A DNA stretch of 64,000 nt from an uncultured Clostridia bacterium (GCA_948471525.1 CAOKSY010000001.1:186001-250000); one strand, 5' to 3'. Counted from the first letter of the stretch, positions 1-8,850 are shown. A program made the numbers and translations. The notes: generated from the sequence alone by a model not told the origin.

Positions 1-1926
1 TTCAAGATCTATCACGCACATATCCAACGCGTTGAAATCGTCTTTGGATACGACGGCGAGAAGTCTGTTGACAAGCATAAGCGAATTGACGTTGTCAAAC
101 CCCGCCTTGTAATAAGAACTGACCATATCGAGGGCAAGTTGGCTTCCTTCGCGCGCCGAAAAGCCGGTACCCATCCCGTCGCACAGCGCGATAAGGACTT
201 TGTCGTGTTTGAGTTTCGTCACGGTATAGGTGTCTCCGCTAGCCTTGGAATCGGGCTTTGTGCACGCGGCGGTCGCGTAGGTGATTCGGTACTTGGGAGA
301 ATTTATCATCGTGATGCAATATCTGCCGTCCGGAAGTTTGCGCTCCTCCTTTTTTTCGAGCGACGCGCCTATAAGTTTTGACAGCACTCCTATCAGCGCC
401 TTTTTGTTGCGATCGCGTTCGCGCACTATCAGCGATACCGTGTATTTGCCGTTCTTTACAAGCGTCATCACGTCGCTGCACACGATATTATTGTATCCCA
501 GTTCCTCTACAATCCTTGCGTCGAGTTTGTCGTCTATATTGACCGCGCTCTTGACTTCTTCGCTAAGCCCCGACAGTATGTCGCTTACGCCAAGAAGCTG
601 TCCCGAGATAAGCTTTTGATCGACTTCCATCTCCTTGCCCGAATTATACTTTATATCATAGGCAAGCGCCGTATGGTTGCACGCCGACAAAAGCGTGGGC
701 AGTTGGATACATTTAGACGAGAGATAAGTGGGCAGATCCTCTATCGTTGCCTTGCCCGAAGTCAGCACCGTGCGCACCACTCCTTCGAGAAGCGATTGCA
801 ACTCGTTGCCGAGCATATTCTGACAGTAATCTTTGTTTATGCAGTTGGAGCAGGTATTGAGCATTATCTCCTGCGCTATTCCGGGAACAGCCTGTACAGG
901 AGGCAGATAACGCATAACGTTCTTGGAATAGATCTCCGACATCTCATAGAATACCCCCGACACCGCGCCTATTCGCGAGGCGAGTTCCCGTCGGGAACGG
1001 TTGACTAGTTCCCTCGCGCTTTCCCTTCCCTCTCCGAATTTGAAGGACGGAAGTTTGCTTATAAAAGCGTCGGTCAGCGAAGTGGTTATCAGCACTCCCG
1101 CGGCAAACCCTATCAAATGCAGATAGTATACTCCCGAAAACACTCTGAAATAGAGACCGCAAATTATATGCGTAAGTACTGCTGAGAGCCCCGCGACCCA
1201 TCTGTTTGCGCTGAAAAGATACGCTGTGAGAAAGATAAGGATCACTCCTCCGCTCATTGCGAGATTTATATCGGTAAGTCCGCCGCCGACCGCTAACGCG
1301 CCCGCCATAACTATGCCCTGCGGAAGGGAAAAATTGCGGTAAAGATAGGGCAAGGCAATTCCTAGCGCGAGATAGTATATTCTGAATCCGTAGATGTCGA
1401 GCGCATATAGTCCGTTGGCTACGATGGCGAGCAGCACAAAGCCGCCTACTATCTCGTCGCCGCTCAACCTTCTGCCTATGCCGCGCACGCCGAGCGCATA
1501 ACATATCGTACAAAACAGCAGACTTACTACGACTTGACTGACGAGAAAAACCCCGTACTCTATTTTGAATCCGCGCGTTATGTCTATGACCGCCAAAGGC
1601 AATACGCACAAGAGCGCATACCCTGCCGCCGCATAAAGGCGCATAGGTTTGGCAAATAAATAGTGAAGGTATTTTGCGAGCAGCATTATCACGATCGGAA
1701 CGATCGCGTAAATTATGCCGTAAAGCGAATGATCGCATATAAGACAGATCGCCAAATAACATGGACAAAGCACCGCGATAGAAAAACGGCAATATATCAG
1801 CGCGACAAAAAGCGATAGGGCGTAACCTTTGTAATCCCCTACCACAGTAGCCTGCTGACACAGAAACATAAGTATCGCTATTATAACGTAATTTTTTGCA
1901 TATCTAAGCGCGCTGTTTATCTTCAT
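1..1926 (-). CDS. spoIIE: Stage II sporulation protein E (SpoIIE), C-terminus cut by window edge
   Basis: Reading the minus strand from the ATG at 1926 gives an open frame of 642 codons that runs off the left edge. The first 330 residues or so are almost entirely hydrophobic, with about ten membrane segments, then a linker, then a PP2C-type phosphatase domain with the motif ALCDGMGTG near residue 585. This order matches SpoIIE, which is usually about 800 residues, so 150 or so are missing. In the family it dephosphorylates SpoIIAA, releasing sigma-F in the forespore, and it also joins the polar division septum. No strong Shine-Dalgarno sequence precedes the ATG. Two Spo0A-box-like heptamers lie 50-75 bp upstream. 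The gene implies that the organism sporulates. Confidence 0.93.
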   Translation of the reverse strand, partial: MKINSALRYAKNYVIIAILMFLCQQATVVGDYKGYALSLFVALIYCRFSIAVLCPCYLAICLICDHSLYGIIYAIVPIVIMLLAKYLHYLFAKPMRLYAAAGYALLCVLPLAVIDITRGFKIEYGVFLVSQVVVSLLFCTICYALGVRGIGRRLSGDEIVGGFVLLAIVANGLYALDIYGFRIYYLALGIALPYLYRNFSLPQGIVMAGALAVGGGLTDINLAMSGGVILIFLTAYLFSANRWVAGLSAVLTHIICGLYFRVFSGVYYLHLIGFAAGVLITTSLTDAFISKLPSFKFGEGRESARELVNRSRRELASRIGAVSGVFYEMSEIYSKNVMRYLPPVQAVPGIAQEIMLNTCSNCINKDYCQNMLGNELQSLLEGVVRTVLTSGKATIEDLPTYLSSKCIQLPTLLSACNHTALAYDIKYNSGKEMEVDQKLISGQLLGVSDILSGLSEEVKSAVNIDDKLDARIVEELGYNNIVCSDVMTLVKNGKYTVSLIVRERDRNKKALIGVLSKLIGASLEKKEERKLPDGRYCITMINSPKYRITYATAACTKPDSKASGDTYTVTKLKHDKVLIALCDGMGTGFSAREGSQLALDMVSSYYKAGFDNVNSLMLVNRLLAVVSKDDFNALDMCVIDLE

Positions 1927-1973
1927 AACAAGTATATGATAAACCTTGCAAGAAGTCGCAAAATATACTTTCA

Positions 1974-2000
1974 GGTCGAATAACGGAAAAGATCGTCGAA
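1974..2000 (-). promoter_or_regulatory. Possible Spo0A boxes upstream of spoIIE
   Basis: On the minus strand, TTCGACC (1980-1974) and TTCGACG (2000-1994) each match the Spo0A box TTCGACA at six of seven positions and lie 20 bp apart, about two helical turns. In Bacillus, spoIIE is activated by Spo0A from this kind of position. Short motifs arise easily by chance. Confidence 0.35.
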
Positions 2001-2021
2001 AAAATTATCTCGTTATATCCG

Positions 2022-2717
2022 TCAGCCCTTTTCTTCGACGAATTTTATCTTGCCGACAGCCTTCTTTCCCCGTGCCAGCGACAGAGGAAGATAAAAAGCC
2101 GCCATCTCTCCGAATTTTACGCTTTCTATCTTTCCGTACGGATTTATACATACGTACGCGCCGCAAAACTGCATAAGCACGGATTTGCCGCTAGCAAGCG
2201 CCAACGCCTTTGCGCAGGTTATCCTCTCCCTGTCCACCGGCACGGAGTTGACGCTGAATACGTATCTGCATCCCTCGAGACAGCTCTGCCAAAGCGCGGG
2301 ATAACATACGTCGGAATCGACGAATACGCATATCTTGCCCCTGCTTGTCAAAAAACTCCTCGATACTTTGCCCGCGACGTATCCTTTGGGCGGATTGATC
2401 TCGTCGCATACTCCGAATATATGCCCCTTATCGATCAGCGCGGAGCTGTTGAATATCCTCTCGCCTATCTTTGCCCGAATGGAGACAATAAGCACGATCT
2501 CCTTGTCCCTGCTGAACGCCGCCATATCTTTCAATACGCTGCTCTTGCCGCTCAACTCGGCAGGCAGATCGACGTATCCGGCAATCTCACGCGATAGTAT
2601 AACGATATCGTTGGGAGAAACCAGCGCGCCGTATTCGTCGACGATACTGTCGAACTCCCTGTCGGAAAAACAAAAAATCATACTGCATTGTATGAGACGA
2701 CTTTCAAATGGGTGCAT
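2022..2717 (-). CDS. Nitrilase-superfamily-like protein without catalytic residues
   Basis: 231 residues that follow the C-terminal part of the carbon-nitrogen hydrolase (nitrilase) fold. An NSSALIDKG segment near residue 90 matches the family strand before the catalytic Lys, and VFVDSDVCYP near residue 135 aligns with the usual VLICYDLRFP. In that alignment the nucleophile Cys is Asp and the catalytic Lys position (GVYRKIHL) reads GVCDEINP. It is therefore probably not an amidase. It lies 95 bp upstream of spoIIE on the same strand and could be co-transcribed. The first ATG has no clear ribosome site; the Met at residue 13 (2681) is an alternative start. The family assignment is by eye. Confidence 0.55.
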   Translation of the reverse strand: MHPFESRLIQCSMIFCFSDREFDSIVDEYGALVSPNDIVILSREIAGYVDLPAELSGKSSVLKDMAAFSRDKEIVLIVSIRAKIGERIFNSSALIDKGHIFGVCDEINPPKGYVAGKVSRSFLTSRGKICVFVDSDVCYPALWQSCLEGCRYVFSVNSVPVDRERITCAKALALASGKSVLMQFCGAYVCINPYGKIESVKFGEMAAFYLPLSLARGKKAVGKIKFVEEKG

Positions 2718-3039
2718 AGGTAACTGTATAGGCGTATGAGATCTATCGACTACTCTAATTAAAAAATAAAATCGTCGCCCTGAGCGAAATCGAACGGGTC
2801 TTTATCAAATTAATTTAATCAAAAGGATTAGATCTCTCCGCTACGGTCGAGATGACTGATTAATATGTAAATGACATAAATATTAAAACATCGTGAGGCG
2901 GAATGCGAAATAAATAAAAAAGGAATAGGTAGATTTTTTGTTGAGACCCTGTAAGAAAAAATCGCCCGTACTGGAAGTACGATGCGACTTTTTTGTTATG
3001 CCGATTTGGCGGCAAAAATTACTTAATTAATTCTCGTGA
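2718..3039. other. Gene-free stretch with a hairpin flanked by A and T runs
   Basis: No credible gene. At 2956-2994 a hairpin (GTACT/AGTAC inside TCGC/GCGA) is flanked by an A-run on the left and a T-run on the right, so it could terminate in both directions between metA and the nitrilase-like gene. At 2774-2862 there is sequence resembling the short dispersed intergenic repeats of many gut Bacillota (CTCCGCTACGGTCGAGATGA). The string TCGTGAGGCGGAA near 2890 is repeated near 3034 at the edge of the palindromic element. Confidence 0.4.
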
Positions 3040-3192
3040 GGCGGAAAGCGAGTATCGCGCGTCTGCCGCGAATAGAAAACGGCATACTGCGCGGAGAGGG
3101 AGCGCAGTCGTACTTGCTGTACGACAAGCGACCTCGACAATGCAGTATACCGTTTAATGCCGCGCTAGGCGCGTTATATCTCGCTTTCCGCC
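3040..3192. repeat. 153-bp imperfect palindromic element overlapping the 3' end of metA
   Basis: The segment begins GGCGGAAAGCGAG and ends with its exact reverse complement (3180-3192). Inward the arms keep matching in blocks (CGCGC; AAACGG; ATACTGC), and the centre is a perfect hairpin, GTCGTAC-TTGCT-GTACGAC. It resembles a mobile palindromic unit or MITE-like repeat. The outer right arm supplies the last codons and the TAA stop of metA. Confidence 0.7.
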
Positions 3193-4097
3193 GAACAAAA
3201 ACTAAAAGGAGTCACTTGATAGACGTAATAGTTGAGCCAATTATTGAAAAGAAGATAAGCGGAGCTTCTCCAAGAAAGATCGATATTATAAAGTCCGTCG
3301 TCCTCGAAATAATTGACGGGTCTGGCTATATTCAATCCCTTTTCGAGATCGCGCAAGTACTCCTTCTTGAGCGTAGTTCTGTCGTATTCGCTGTGTCCGG
3401 TGAGAAAGAATCTCCTGTTGTCTACGCTCTTGACGATCGCTATGCCGCAATCCTTGCCCGACGCAAGTACTTTGAGACGGGGATCTCTGCGGATAGCGTC
3501 TTCATCGATAGAGGTATGACGGGACATGGGAATATACATTCTGTCGTTCATTCCCTTGAGAAGAACGTCGTATTTGTCTTCTGCGCGCACTTCGTAAATA
3601 CCGAAGAGTTTGCTATCCAAGGCGACCTTCTCTACGCCGTAGTGATAAAAGAGCCCCGCCTGCGCTCCCCAGCAAATATGTACCGTGGACGTGACGTGAG
3701 AGTCCGACCAAGCCATTATATCGGTCAGTTCCTTCCAATACGCGACTTTGTCGAAATCCATTGTCTCTACAGGCGCGCCGGTGATTATCATTCCGTCGAA
3801 ATACTTATCTTTTATTTCATCGAATACTTTATAGAACTTTTGCATATGGCTTTGCGGAGTATTTTTAGAAATATAGGTATCCATATTAACCAAAGTTACG
3901 TTTATCTGCAGCGACGAGTTGCCGAGCAAACGCATAATCTGCGTCTCGGTATCTATCTTGGTCGGCATAAGATTGACTATCGCGATCTCTATAGGACGTA
4001 TGTCCTGACTGACCGCTCTAGTCTCCGGCATAACGAAAATCTTTTCCTTCTCGAGAATATCGAAAGCCGGCAAATCCTTTGGTATAACTATGGGCAT
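3174..4097 (-). CDS. metA: Homoserine O-acetyltransferase (MetA family)
   Basis: 307 residues, the usual MetA length. It activates homoserine for methionine synthesis in the cytoplasm. The catalytic Cys142 (HICWGAQAG), His235 and Glu237 (GHSEYD) are present. Residue 111 is Glu; in this family Glu111 goes with acetyl-CoA use and Gly111 with succinyl-CoA, so the enzyme should make O-acetylhomoserine, the substrate of the neighbouring MetY. It lies 36 bp downstream of metY, with SD AAAGGAG before the ATG. The last residues (AESEI and the stop) are encoded by the arm of the palindromic element, so the original C-terminus has been replaced after the conserved YYVYQVTPF motif. Confidence 0.93.
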   Translation of the reverse strand: MPIVIPKDLPAFDILEKEKIFVMPETRAVSQDIRPIEIAIVNLMPTKIDTETQIMRLLGNSSLQINVTLVNMDTYISKNTPQSHMQKFYKVFDEIKDKYFDGMIITGAPVETMDFDKVAYWKELTDIMAWSDSHVTSTVHICWGAQAGLFYHYGVEKVALDSKLFGIYEVRAEDKYDVLLKGMNDRMYIPMSRHTSIDEDAIRRDPRLKVLASGKDCGIAIVKSVDNRRFFLTGHSEYDRTTLKKEYLRDLEKGLNIARPVNYFEDDGLYNIDLSWRSSAYLLFNNWLNYYVYQVTPFSFCSAESEI

Positions 4098-4133
4098 GAT
4101 CTACTCCTTTGCCGCAAAGGCGCGGTAATTTCT

Positions 4134-5414
4134 TTAGTTGAGGCTGTCAAGCGCCTGTCTTACGTCGTCTATAAGATCGTCAACGTTTTCTATTCCGACG
4201 GAAAGTCTGATCAGTTCGGGAGATACGCCCGCATTCTTCAATTCTTCGTCGTTCATCTGTCTGTGCGTTGCGCTCGCAGGATGCAGACAGCAACTGCGCG
4301 CGTCGGCAACGTGCGTTTCGATAGCTATCGTCTTAAGACGTTTCATCACTTCTTCCGCCGCTTTTCGGCCGCCTTTTACTCCGAAGCTGAGCACGCCGCA
4401 CGAACCGTTTGGCAGATACTTCTTGCCGAGTTCGTAATCCGCATTGCCTTTAAGCGACGGATACTTAACCCAAGCAACGTTTTTATGTCCCTGCAAAAAC
4501 TGCGCTATCTTCTCGGCGTTTTCGCAGTGTCTCTGCATTCTGAGCGCAAGACTTTCCAATCCGAGATTGAGAATATAAGCGTTTTGCGGAGACTGTACCG
4601 ATCCGAAGTCTCTCATCAACTGAGCGGTCGCTTTGGTGATAAACGCGCCGCCGAGACCGAATCTCTCGGCGTATACAACGCCGTGGTAGCTCTCGTCGGG
4701 ATAACAAAGTCCGGGGAACTTATCGGGATATTTCGTCCAATCGAATTTTCCCGAATCGACTATCGCGCCGCCTACTCCCGCGCCGTGTCCGTCCATGTAT
4801 TTGGTGGTAGAGTGCGTCACGATATCCGCGCCCCATTCAAAAGGTCTGCAATTTATCGGAGTAGCAAAGGTATTGTCCACAATGAGCGGTACTCCGTGTT
4901 CGTGCGCCGCCTTGGCAAATCTCTCTATATCGAATACGACTATCGCGGGATTGGCTATCGTCTCGCCGAAAACCGCCTTGGTGTTGGGGCGGAATGCCTT
5001 CTTCAATTCCTCGTCGCTGCAATCGGGTTTGACAAAAGTAAACTCGATGCCCATTCTCTTCATCGTCACGGCAAAAAGGTTGTAAGTGCCGCCGTAAATA
5101 GTCGAACTTGCTACTACGTGATCGCCGCAGCTTGCAATATTGAATACCGCGTAGAAATTGGCTGCCTGTCCCGACGAAGTGAGCATTGCCGCACTGCCGC
5201 CTTCGAGCTCGGCTATTTTCTTGGCAACGTAGTCGTTGGTGGGATTTTGCAATCTCGTATAAAAATATCCCGACGCTTCAAGGTCAAAAAGTTTTGCCAT
5301 ATGCTCGCTGGTGTCGTATTTGAAAGTCGTGCTTTGCACGATAGGTACCTGTCTCGGTTCTCCGTTGCCGGGCACGTAACCGCCCTGCACGCAAATCGTT
5401 TCTATTTTGCTCAT
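4134..5414 (-). CDS. metY: O-acetylhomoserine sulfhydrylase (aminocarboxypropyltransferase)
   Basis: 426 residues, a PLP enzyme of the Cys/Met metabolism family with the length and motifs of MetY. Lys205 in STTKYMDGHG is the PLP lysine and Asp180 (VDNTFATP) contacts the pyridine nitrogen. It makes homocysteine from O-acetylhomoserine and sulfide. A strong AAAAGGAG precedes the ATG. It sits 13 bp after smpB and is followed by metA, so smpB-metY-metA is probably one transcript. No SAM riboswitch or T-box can fit between smpB and metY, so methionine control, if any, acts elsewhere. Confidence 0.93.
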   Translation of the reverse strand: MSKIETICVQGGYVPGNGEPRQVPIVQSTTFKYDTSEHMAKLFDLEASGYFYTRLQNPTNDYVAKKIAELEGGSAAMLTSSGQAANFYAVFNIASCGDHVVASSTIYGGTYNLFAVTMKRMGIEFTFVKPDCSDEELKKAFRPNTKAVFGETIANPAIVVFDIERFAKAAHEHGVPLIVDNTFATPINCRPFEWGADIVTHSTTKYMDGHGAGVGGAIVDSGKFDWTKYPDKFPGLCYPDESYHGVVYAERFGLGGAFITKATAQLMRDFGSVQSPQNAYILNLGLESLALRMQRHCENAEKIAQFLQGHKNVAWVKYPSLKGNADYELGKKYLPNGSCGVLSFGVKGGRKAAEEVMKRLKTIAIETHVADARSCCLHPASATHRQMNDEELKNAGVSPELIRLSVGIENVDDLIDDVRQALDSLN

Positions 5415-5427
5415 AGTATTTCTCCTT

Positions 5428-5883
5428 TTAAGCGTTATATTGTTTGATCGCTCTCTGTATTTCTCTCTTTGCTTCTTTGTCGGCGGTGGCTTTGCGCTTG
5501 TCGTGCAATTCCTTGCCCTTCGCCAACGCTATCTCCACTTTGACAAGTCCTTGACGGAAGTATATCTTTGTGGGTACTATCGTATATGATTTCTGCGTGA
5601 CCGCTCCTCTGAGTTTGTCTATCTCGCGTCTGTGCAAAAGCAGTTTTCTCGATCGCTTGCTGTCGGGATTGAAATAACTGCCCTTTTCGTACGGCTTGAT
5701 ATGCGCGTTCATAAGATAGACCTCGTTGCCTTTCACGACGCAAAAGGAATCTTTGAGATTGATATGTCCCTGACGTATGGACTTGACTTCGCAACCGACC
5801 AAAGCGATCCCTGCCTCATAGGTATCTTCTATGAAGTAATCGAAATACGCTTTCTTGTTGCTGTCGATAATTTTTATGCTCAT
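5428..5883 (-). CDS. smpB: SsrA-binding protein SmpB
   Basis: 151 residues, standard length. It starts with the family pattern IKIIDSNKKAYFDYFIEDTY, has the GCEVKSIR motif and the basic tail that enters the decoding centre with tmRNA during trans-translation. The tmRNA gene (ssrA), often adjacent, is not seen here. It lies downstream of secG, separated by a terminator at 5905-5929, and upstream of metY. Confidence 0.96.
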   Translation of the reverse strand: MSIKIIDSNKKAYFDYFIEDTYEAGIALVGCEVKSIRQGHINLKDSFCVVKGNEVYLMNAHIKPYEKGSYFNPDSKRSRKLLLHRREIDKLRGAVTQKSYTIVPTKIYFRQGLVKVEIALAKGKELHDKRKATADKEAKREIQRAIKQYNA

Positions 5884-5899
5884 ACGATTCCTTTATTAC

Positions 5900-5929
5900 G
5901 AAAAACACCCGACGCATACGGTCGGGTGT
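5900..5929 (-). terminator. Intrinsic terminator after secG
   Basis: Minus strand: perfect 9-bp stem ACACCCGAC/GTCGGGTGT (5905-5929) with a 7-nt loop, followed by TTTTT (5904-5900). It ends or attenuates transcription between secG and smpB. Confidence 0.85.
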
Positions 5930-5946
5930 CTGAACTGTCTTTTTTC

Positions 5947-6246
5947 TTAGTCCACCGATATGAAGGTGATAAAGAAGAATATTGCGAAGAACGCCATCAA
6001 CACCGCGCCCGTAATCGTCAACTTCTTGAGTATGCTCTCCTTCGATTTGGACTTGTTCTTCTTTGAGTACGAATCCGTTTCCTGTCCGCCGATTACGCCA
6101 ATATTGTCATTTTGGGGCTTCTGCATCATAACTACGACGATCGTAGCAATGCCCGTCAAAAGCATCATGATCATCAAAGTCGGTCTCAGCCATCTATGTA
6201 CTTCGTACGGGAACAGCGCCGCTCCCAAGAAAAACAATAAATTCAT
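5947..6246 (-). CDS. secG: Preprotein translocase subunit SecG
   Basis: 99 residues with two membrane segments, around residues 20-40 and 75-97, and the typical SecG motif VVVMMQKPQNDNIGVIGG between them. SecG assists SecYEG in protein export at the cytoplasmic membrane. SD GGAGGTAAGT precedes the ATG. It is the first gene before the smpB-metY-metA group but is separated from it by a terminator. The large number of Sec-exported proteins in this window depends on this machinery. Confidence 0.9.
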   Translation of the reverse strand: MNLLFFLGAALFPYEVHRWLRPTLMIMMLLTGIATIVVVMMQKPQNDNIGVIGGQETDSYSKKNKSKSKESILKKLTITGAVLMAFFAIFFFITFISVD

Positions 6247-6469
6247 TACTTACCTCCGCGTCATATATATGACTGCCATAATATAATATCATAACGCTTT
6301 CAAAAATTCAACGATTTTTCAATAAAAATATAAATTAGTACTTTTTCACCATTTTAAATACTATATCTTGTGTTTTCGACAAGTCTAAGGCTGTCACCTA
6401 ATTTATTATCGACTACATAGTATGTAAATATGACAGACACACCGTCAAATAACCGTCTAGGAGAAAAAA

Positions 6470-6976
6470 ATGTCAGACACAAAATATTCACTTGATTTGC
6501 CCTATCCCGAACTGGTCGGTCCCTTTTATCCCGCCGACGTAAGATGTATAGTAGACGACTACAGCGGAAAGACGGGCGAACTGACCGCCGTAATGCAATA
6601 CCTCTATCAACATTACATAACAGCCGACTACGACGAAAGAATTTCCAAAGCAATGAAAGAAGTCGCCATAGTGGAAATGCGCCATCACGCTATGCTGGGC
6701 GAAGCAATCGCAAAGATGGGCGGCGACCCGATAATGGGCGGATCGACTTGTTTTTGGTCGGGCGCGAACGTAAATTACATAAAGAATCCGATAGCCTTTC
6801 TTCAACACAATATAATGATGGAAAAACAAGCTATAGCCAATCATTCACGCGCGGCGGCTTGCGTAAAAAATCCCACGCTCAGCGAACTTATGCTGAGGAT
6901 CGTCAAGGACGAAGAAGTACACGTCGCTATATTTAAAGAACTGCTCGACGAACTCGTAGCCTGCTCTACCGAATGA
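6470..6976 (+). CDS. Ferritin-like di-metal protein (rubrerythrin / Mn-catalase fold)
   Basis: 168 residues and one of the few plus-strand genes. The four-helix ferritin ligands can be read: Glu37, Glu69 with His72 (EMRH), Glu118, and Glu148 with His151 (EEVH), the ExxH pairs of a di-iron or di-manganese centre. The rubredoxin domain of classical rubrerythrin is absent. It probably acts in peroxide defence or metal storage in the cytoplasm. SD AGGAG precedes the ATG. Transcribed alone, it converges on pgcA with a shared hairpin between them. The 220 bp upstream must hold its promoter; no convincing PerR box is seen. Confidence 0.8.
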   Translation: MSDTKYSLDLPYPELVGPFYPADVRCIVDDYSGKTGELTAVMQYLYQHYITADYDERISKAMKEVAIVEMRHHAMLGEAIAKMGGDPIMGGSTCFWSGANVNYIKNPIAFLQHNIMMEKQAIANHSRAAACVKNPTLSELMLRIVKDEEVHVAIFKELLDELVACSTE

Positions 6977-6985
6977 CGAAAACAA

Positions 6986-7014
6986 GATACCCCCTGCTCG
7001 CCGCAAGGGGTATC
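6986..7014. terminator. Hairpin between convergent genes
   Basis: GATACCCC/GGGGTATC stem (6986-6993 and 7007-7014) with a 13-nt loop lies between the stops of the ferritin-like gene and pgcA. The T-runs are weak on both sides; it probably serves both directions. Confidence 0.65.
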
Positions 7015-7028
7015 TATCCGTTGGATAA

Positions 7029-8774
7029 TTATTTTATTCGCTCGAGAATACTTTCCTGTATGACCTTGTTGCGCAATACGCTATCTTGGATACTCTCAGC
7101 TTTTGTGGAAACGTAGACCTTGAGTTTGGGCTCGGTACCGCTCGGACGTATGCAAAGCCATTCGTCGTCGCCGAATTCGTATTTGATGACGTTGGTCTCT
7201 GGAAGATCGCTCATCTCAATCCTGCCGTCCTCGAAGTAGCACACCGTGCCGTTCTTGAGATCGGCTTTGCTCTTCATATCTACTCCTCCTACGACAAGCA
7301 TATCTTCCTCTCGGAACATCTCCATTATGGAAGCCATCTTCTCCATGCCGTCAAGTCCTTTGAACGCTATCGATTTGGACGTCTCGACAAAATATCCGAA
7401 CTTATCGAAAAGCTCGTTGAGTTTTGCATACAGCGAGATGTTTTTATAAGCGTAATAACAAGCCATTTCCGCGAACAGCATACTTGCTACTACCGCGTCC
7501 TTGTCTCTCGCGTGAGTGCCGGACAGATATCCGTAACTCTCCTCGTAGCCGAACATAAACGTGTGCTCCTTGCTGCTTTCCCATTCTTTGATCTTTTCGC
7601 CTATAAACTTAAATCCGGTCAGCACGTCGTAGACGCTTACGCCGTAACTTTTGGCGATCTTGTCGGCAAGACGCGTCGTGACTATCGTCTTGACCACCGC
7701 GCCGTTGGCGGGCAACGTGCCTTCTTCCTTATGTCTCATAAGTATATAGTCCATAAGCATCGCGCCTATCTGATTGCCGTTGAGAAGCATAAACTCGCCC
7801 TTGCCGTCGCGTATGGCTACGCCCATTCTGTCGCAGTCGGGATCTGTGCCGATGACTATATCGCTGCCGAGTTTGTCTGCAAGTTCTATGCCCATCTTCA
7901 GCGCGTCGGGCTGTTCGGGATTGGGCATTGCGACTGTGGAGAATTCCGTGTCGGGATATTTCTGTTCCTCGACTACCGATACCGATATGCCCATCTTTGC
8001 AAGCATCGTCGTCACGGGTACGTATCCCGATCCGTGTATAGGAGAATAAACTATCTTGATATCCTTGCCGACTTTCTTCACAGCCTCATCGGACAGAGAC
8101 AGTTTGGATATCTCGGCGTAGTACTTGTCGTCGAGGCTCTTTCCTATCACGGTGATATGATCGCCGAGTCTATATCCGTCCTTGCCCTCGATATCATGAT
8201 GATTCTCCGTAACCACGCTCTCTTTCGCGATATCGAAATAAGGAGTTGCGTCTATGAATTTGACTACTTCGGCAGTTGCCTCGGGCGACATCTGCGCTCC
8301 GTCTTCTCCGTATACTTTATATCCGTTGTATTCCTTGGGATTGTGACTTGCGGTGATCATTATTCCTGCGATACAGCCTAGCTGTCTCACCGCGTAAGAA
8401 CACATGGGCACGGGGCGCACGTTTTCAAACAAACTTACTTTGACGCCGTTGGCTCCCAATACTCTCGCCGCCGTCAACGCAAACTCGAAGGACATCCTTC
8501 TCGTGTCGTACGATATGACCACTCCTCTTTCCGCTTCGTTTGCGCCCAACGAATTGATATAATCGGCAAGTCCTTTCGTCGCTCTGGCAACTGTGTATTC
8601 GTTCATATTGGAAATGCCCATGGATATAGTGCCTCGCATTCCCGCCGTGCCGAAAGCAAGCGGCAAAGTAAATCTCTCTCTTATCTCCTTGTCGTCGTCT
8701 TTGACGGACAGAAGTTCGCTCTTTTGCTCCTCGCTCACTTTGGCAAGCCATTCGTTGAAATTATCTAAATACAT
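7029..8774 (-). CDS. pgcA: Alpha-phosphoglucomutase / phosphomannomutase (PgcA type)
   Basis: 581 residues, the length of Gram-positive PgcA. It interconverts glucose-6-P and glucose-1-P. The phosphoserine loop TASHNPKEYNGYK (Ser143), the metal loop GTDPDCDRMG near residue 310, the sugar loop GFKFIGEKI and the phosphate-binding RPSGTEPKLKVY near the C-terminus are all present. SD GAGAGGTGA precedes the ATG. The product feeds RfbA, which is encoded later in this window, and so dTDP-rhamnose and glycan synthesis. Confidence 0.95.
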   Translation of the reverse strand: MYLDNFNEWLAKVSEEQKSELLSVKDDDKEIRERFTLPLAFGTAGMRGTISMGISNMNEYTVARATKGLADYINSLGANEAERGVVISYDTRRMSFEFALTAARVLGANGVKVSLFENVRPVPMCSYAVRQLGCIAGIMITASHNPKEYNGYKVYGEDGAQMSPEATAEVVKFIDATPYFDIAKESVVTENHHDIEGKDGYRLGDHITVIGKSLDDKYYAEISKLSLSDEAVKKVGKDIKIVYSPIHGSGYVPVTTMLAKMGISVSVVEEQKYPDTEFSTVAMPNPEQPDALKMGIELADKLGSDIVIGTDPDCDRMGVAIRDGKGEFMLLNGNQIGAMLMDYILMRHKEEGTLPANGAVVKTIVTTRLADKIAKSYGVSVYDVLTGFKFIGEKIKEWESSKEHTFMFGYEESYGYLSGTHARDKDAVVASMLFAEMACYYAYKNISLYAKLNELFDKFGYFVETSKSIAFKGLDGMEKMASIMEMFREEDMLVVGGVDMKSKADLKNGTVCYFEDGRIEMSDLPETNVIKYEFGDDEWLCIRPSGTEPKLKVYVSTKAESIQDSVLRNKVIQESILERIK

Positions 8775-8850
8775 ACGTCACCTCTCAAATGTTTATATTC
8801 ATATTATATCATTGCAAAACGCTATTTACAACGCTTTGCGCCGTCGCGCT

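Noticed and set aside
944..1861. 305-codon minus-strand frame
   Set aside because: It is out of frame with the spoIIE coding sequence that covers the same bases and has SpoIIE motifs.
5415..5427. A SAM riboswitch or T-box before metY
   Set aside because: Only 13 bp separate smpB and metY, and no such leader is seen upstream of smpB.
3036..5447. A very long (803-codon) open frame on the plus strand
   Set aside because: It lies antisense to metA and metY, which are unmistakable, and its product has no recognisable features. It is a by-product of codon bias.
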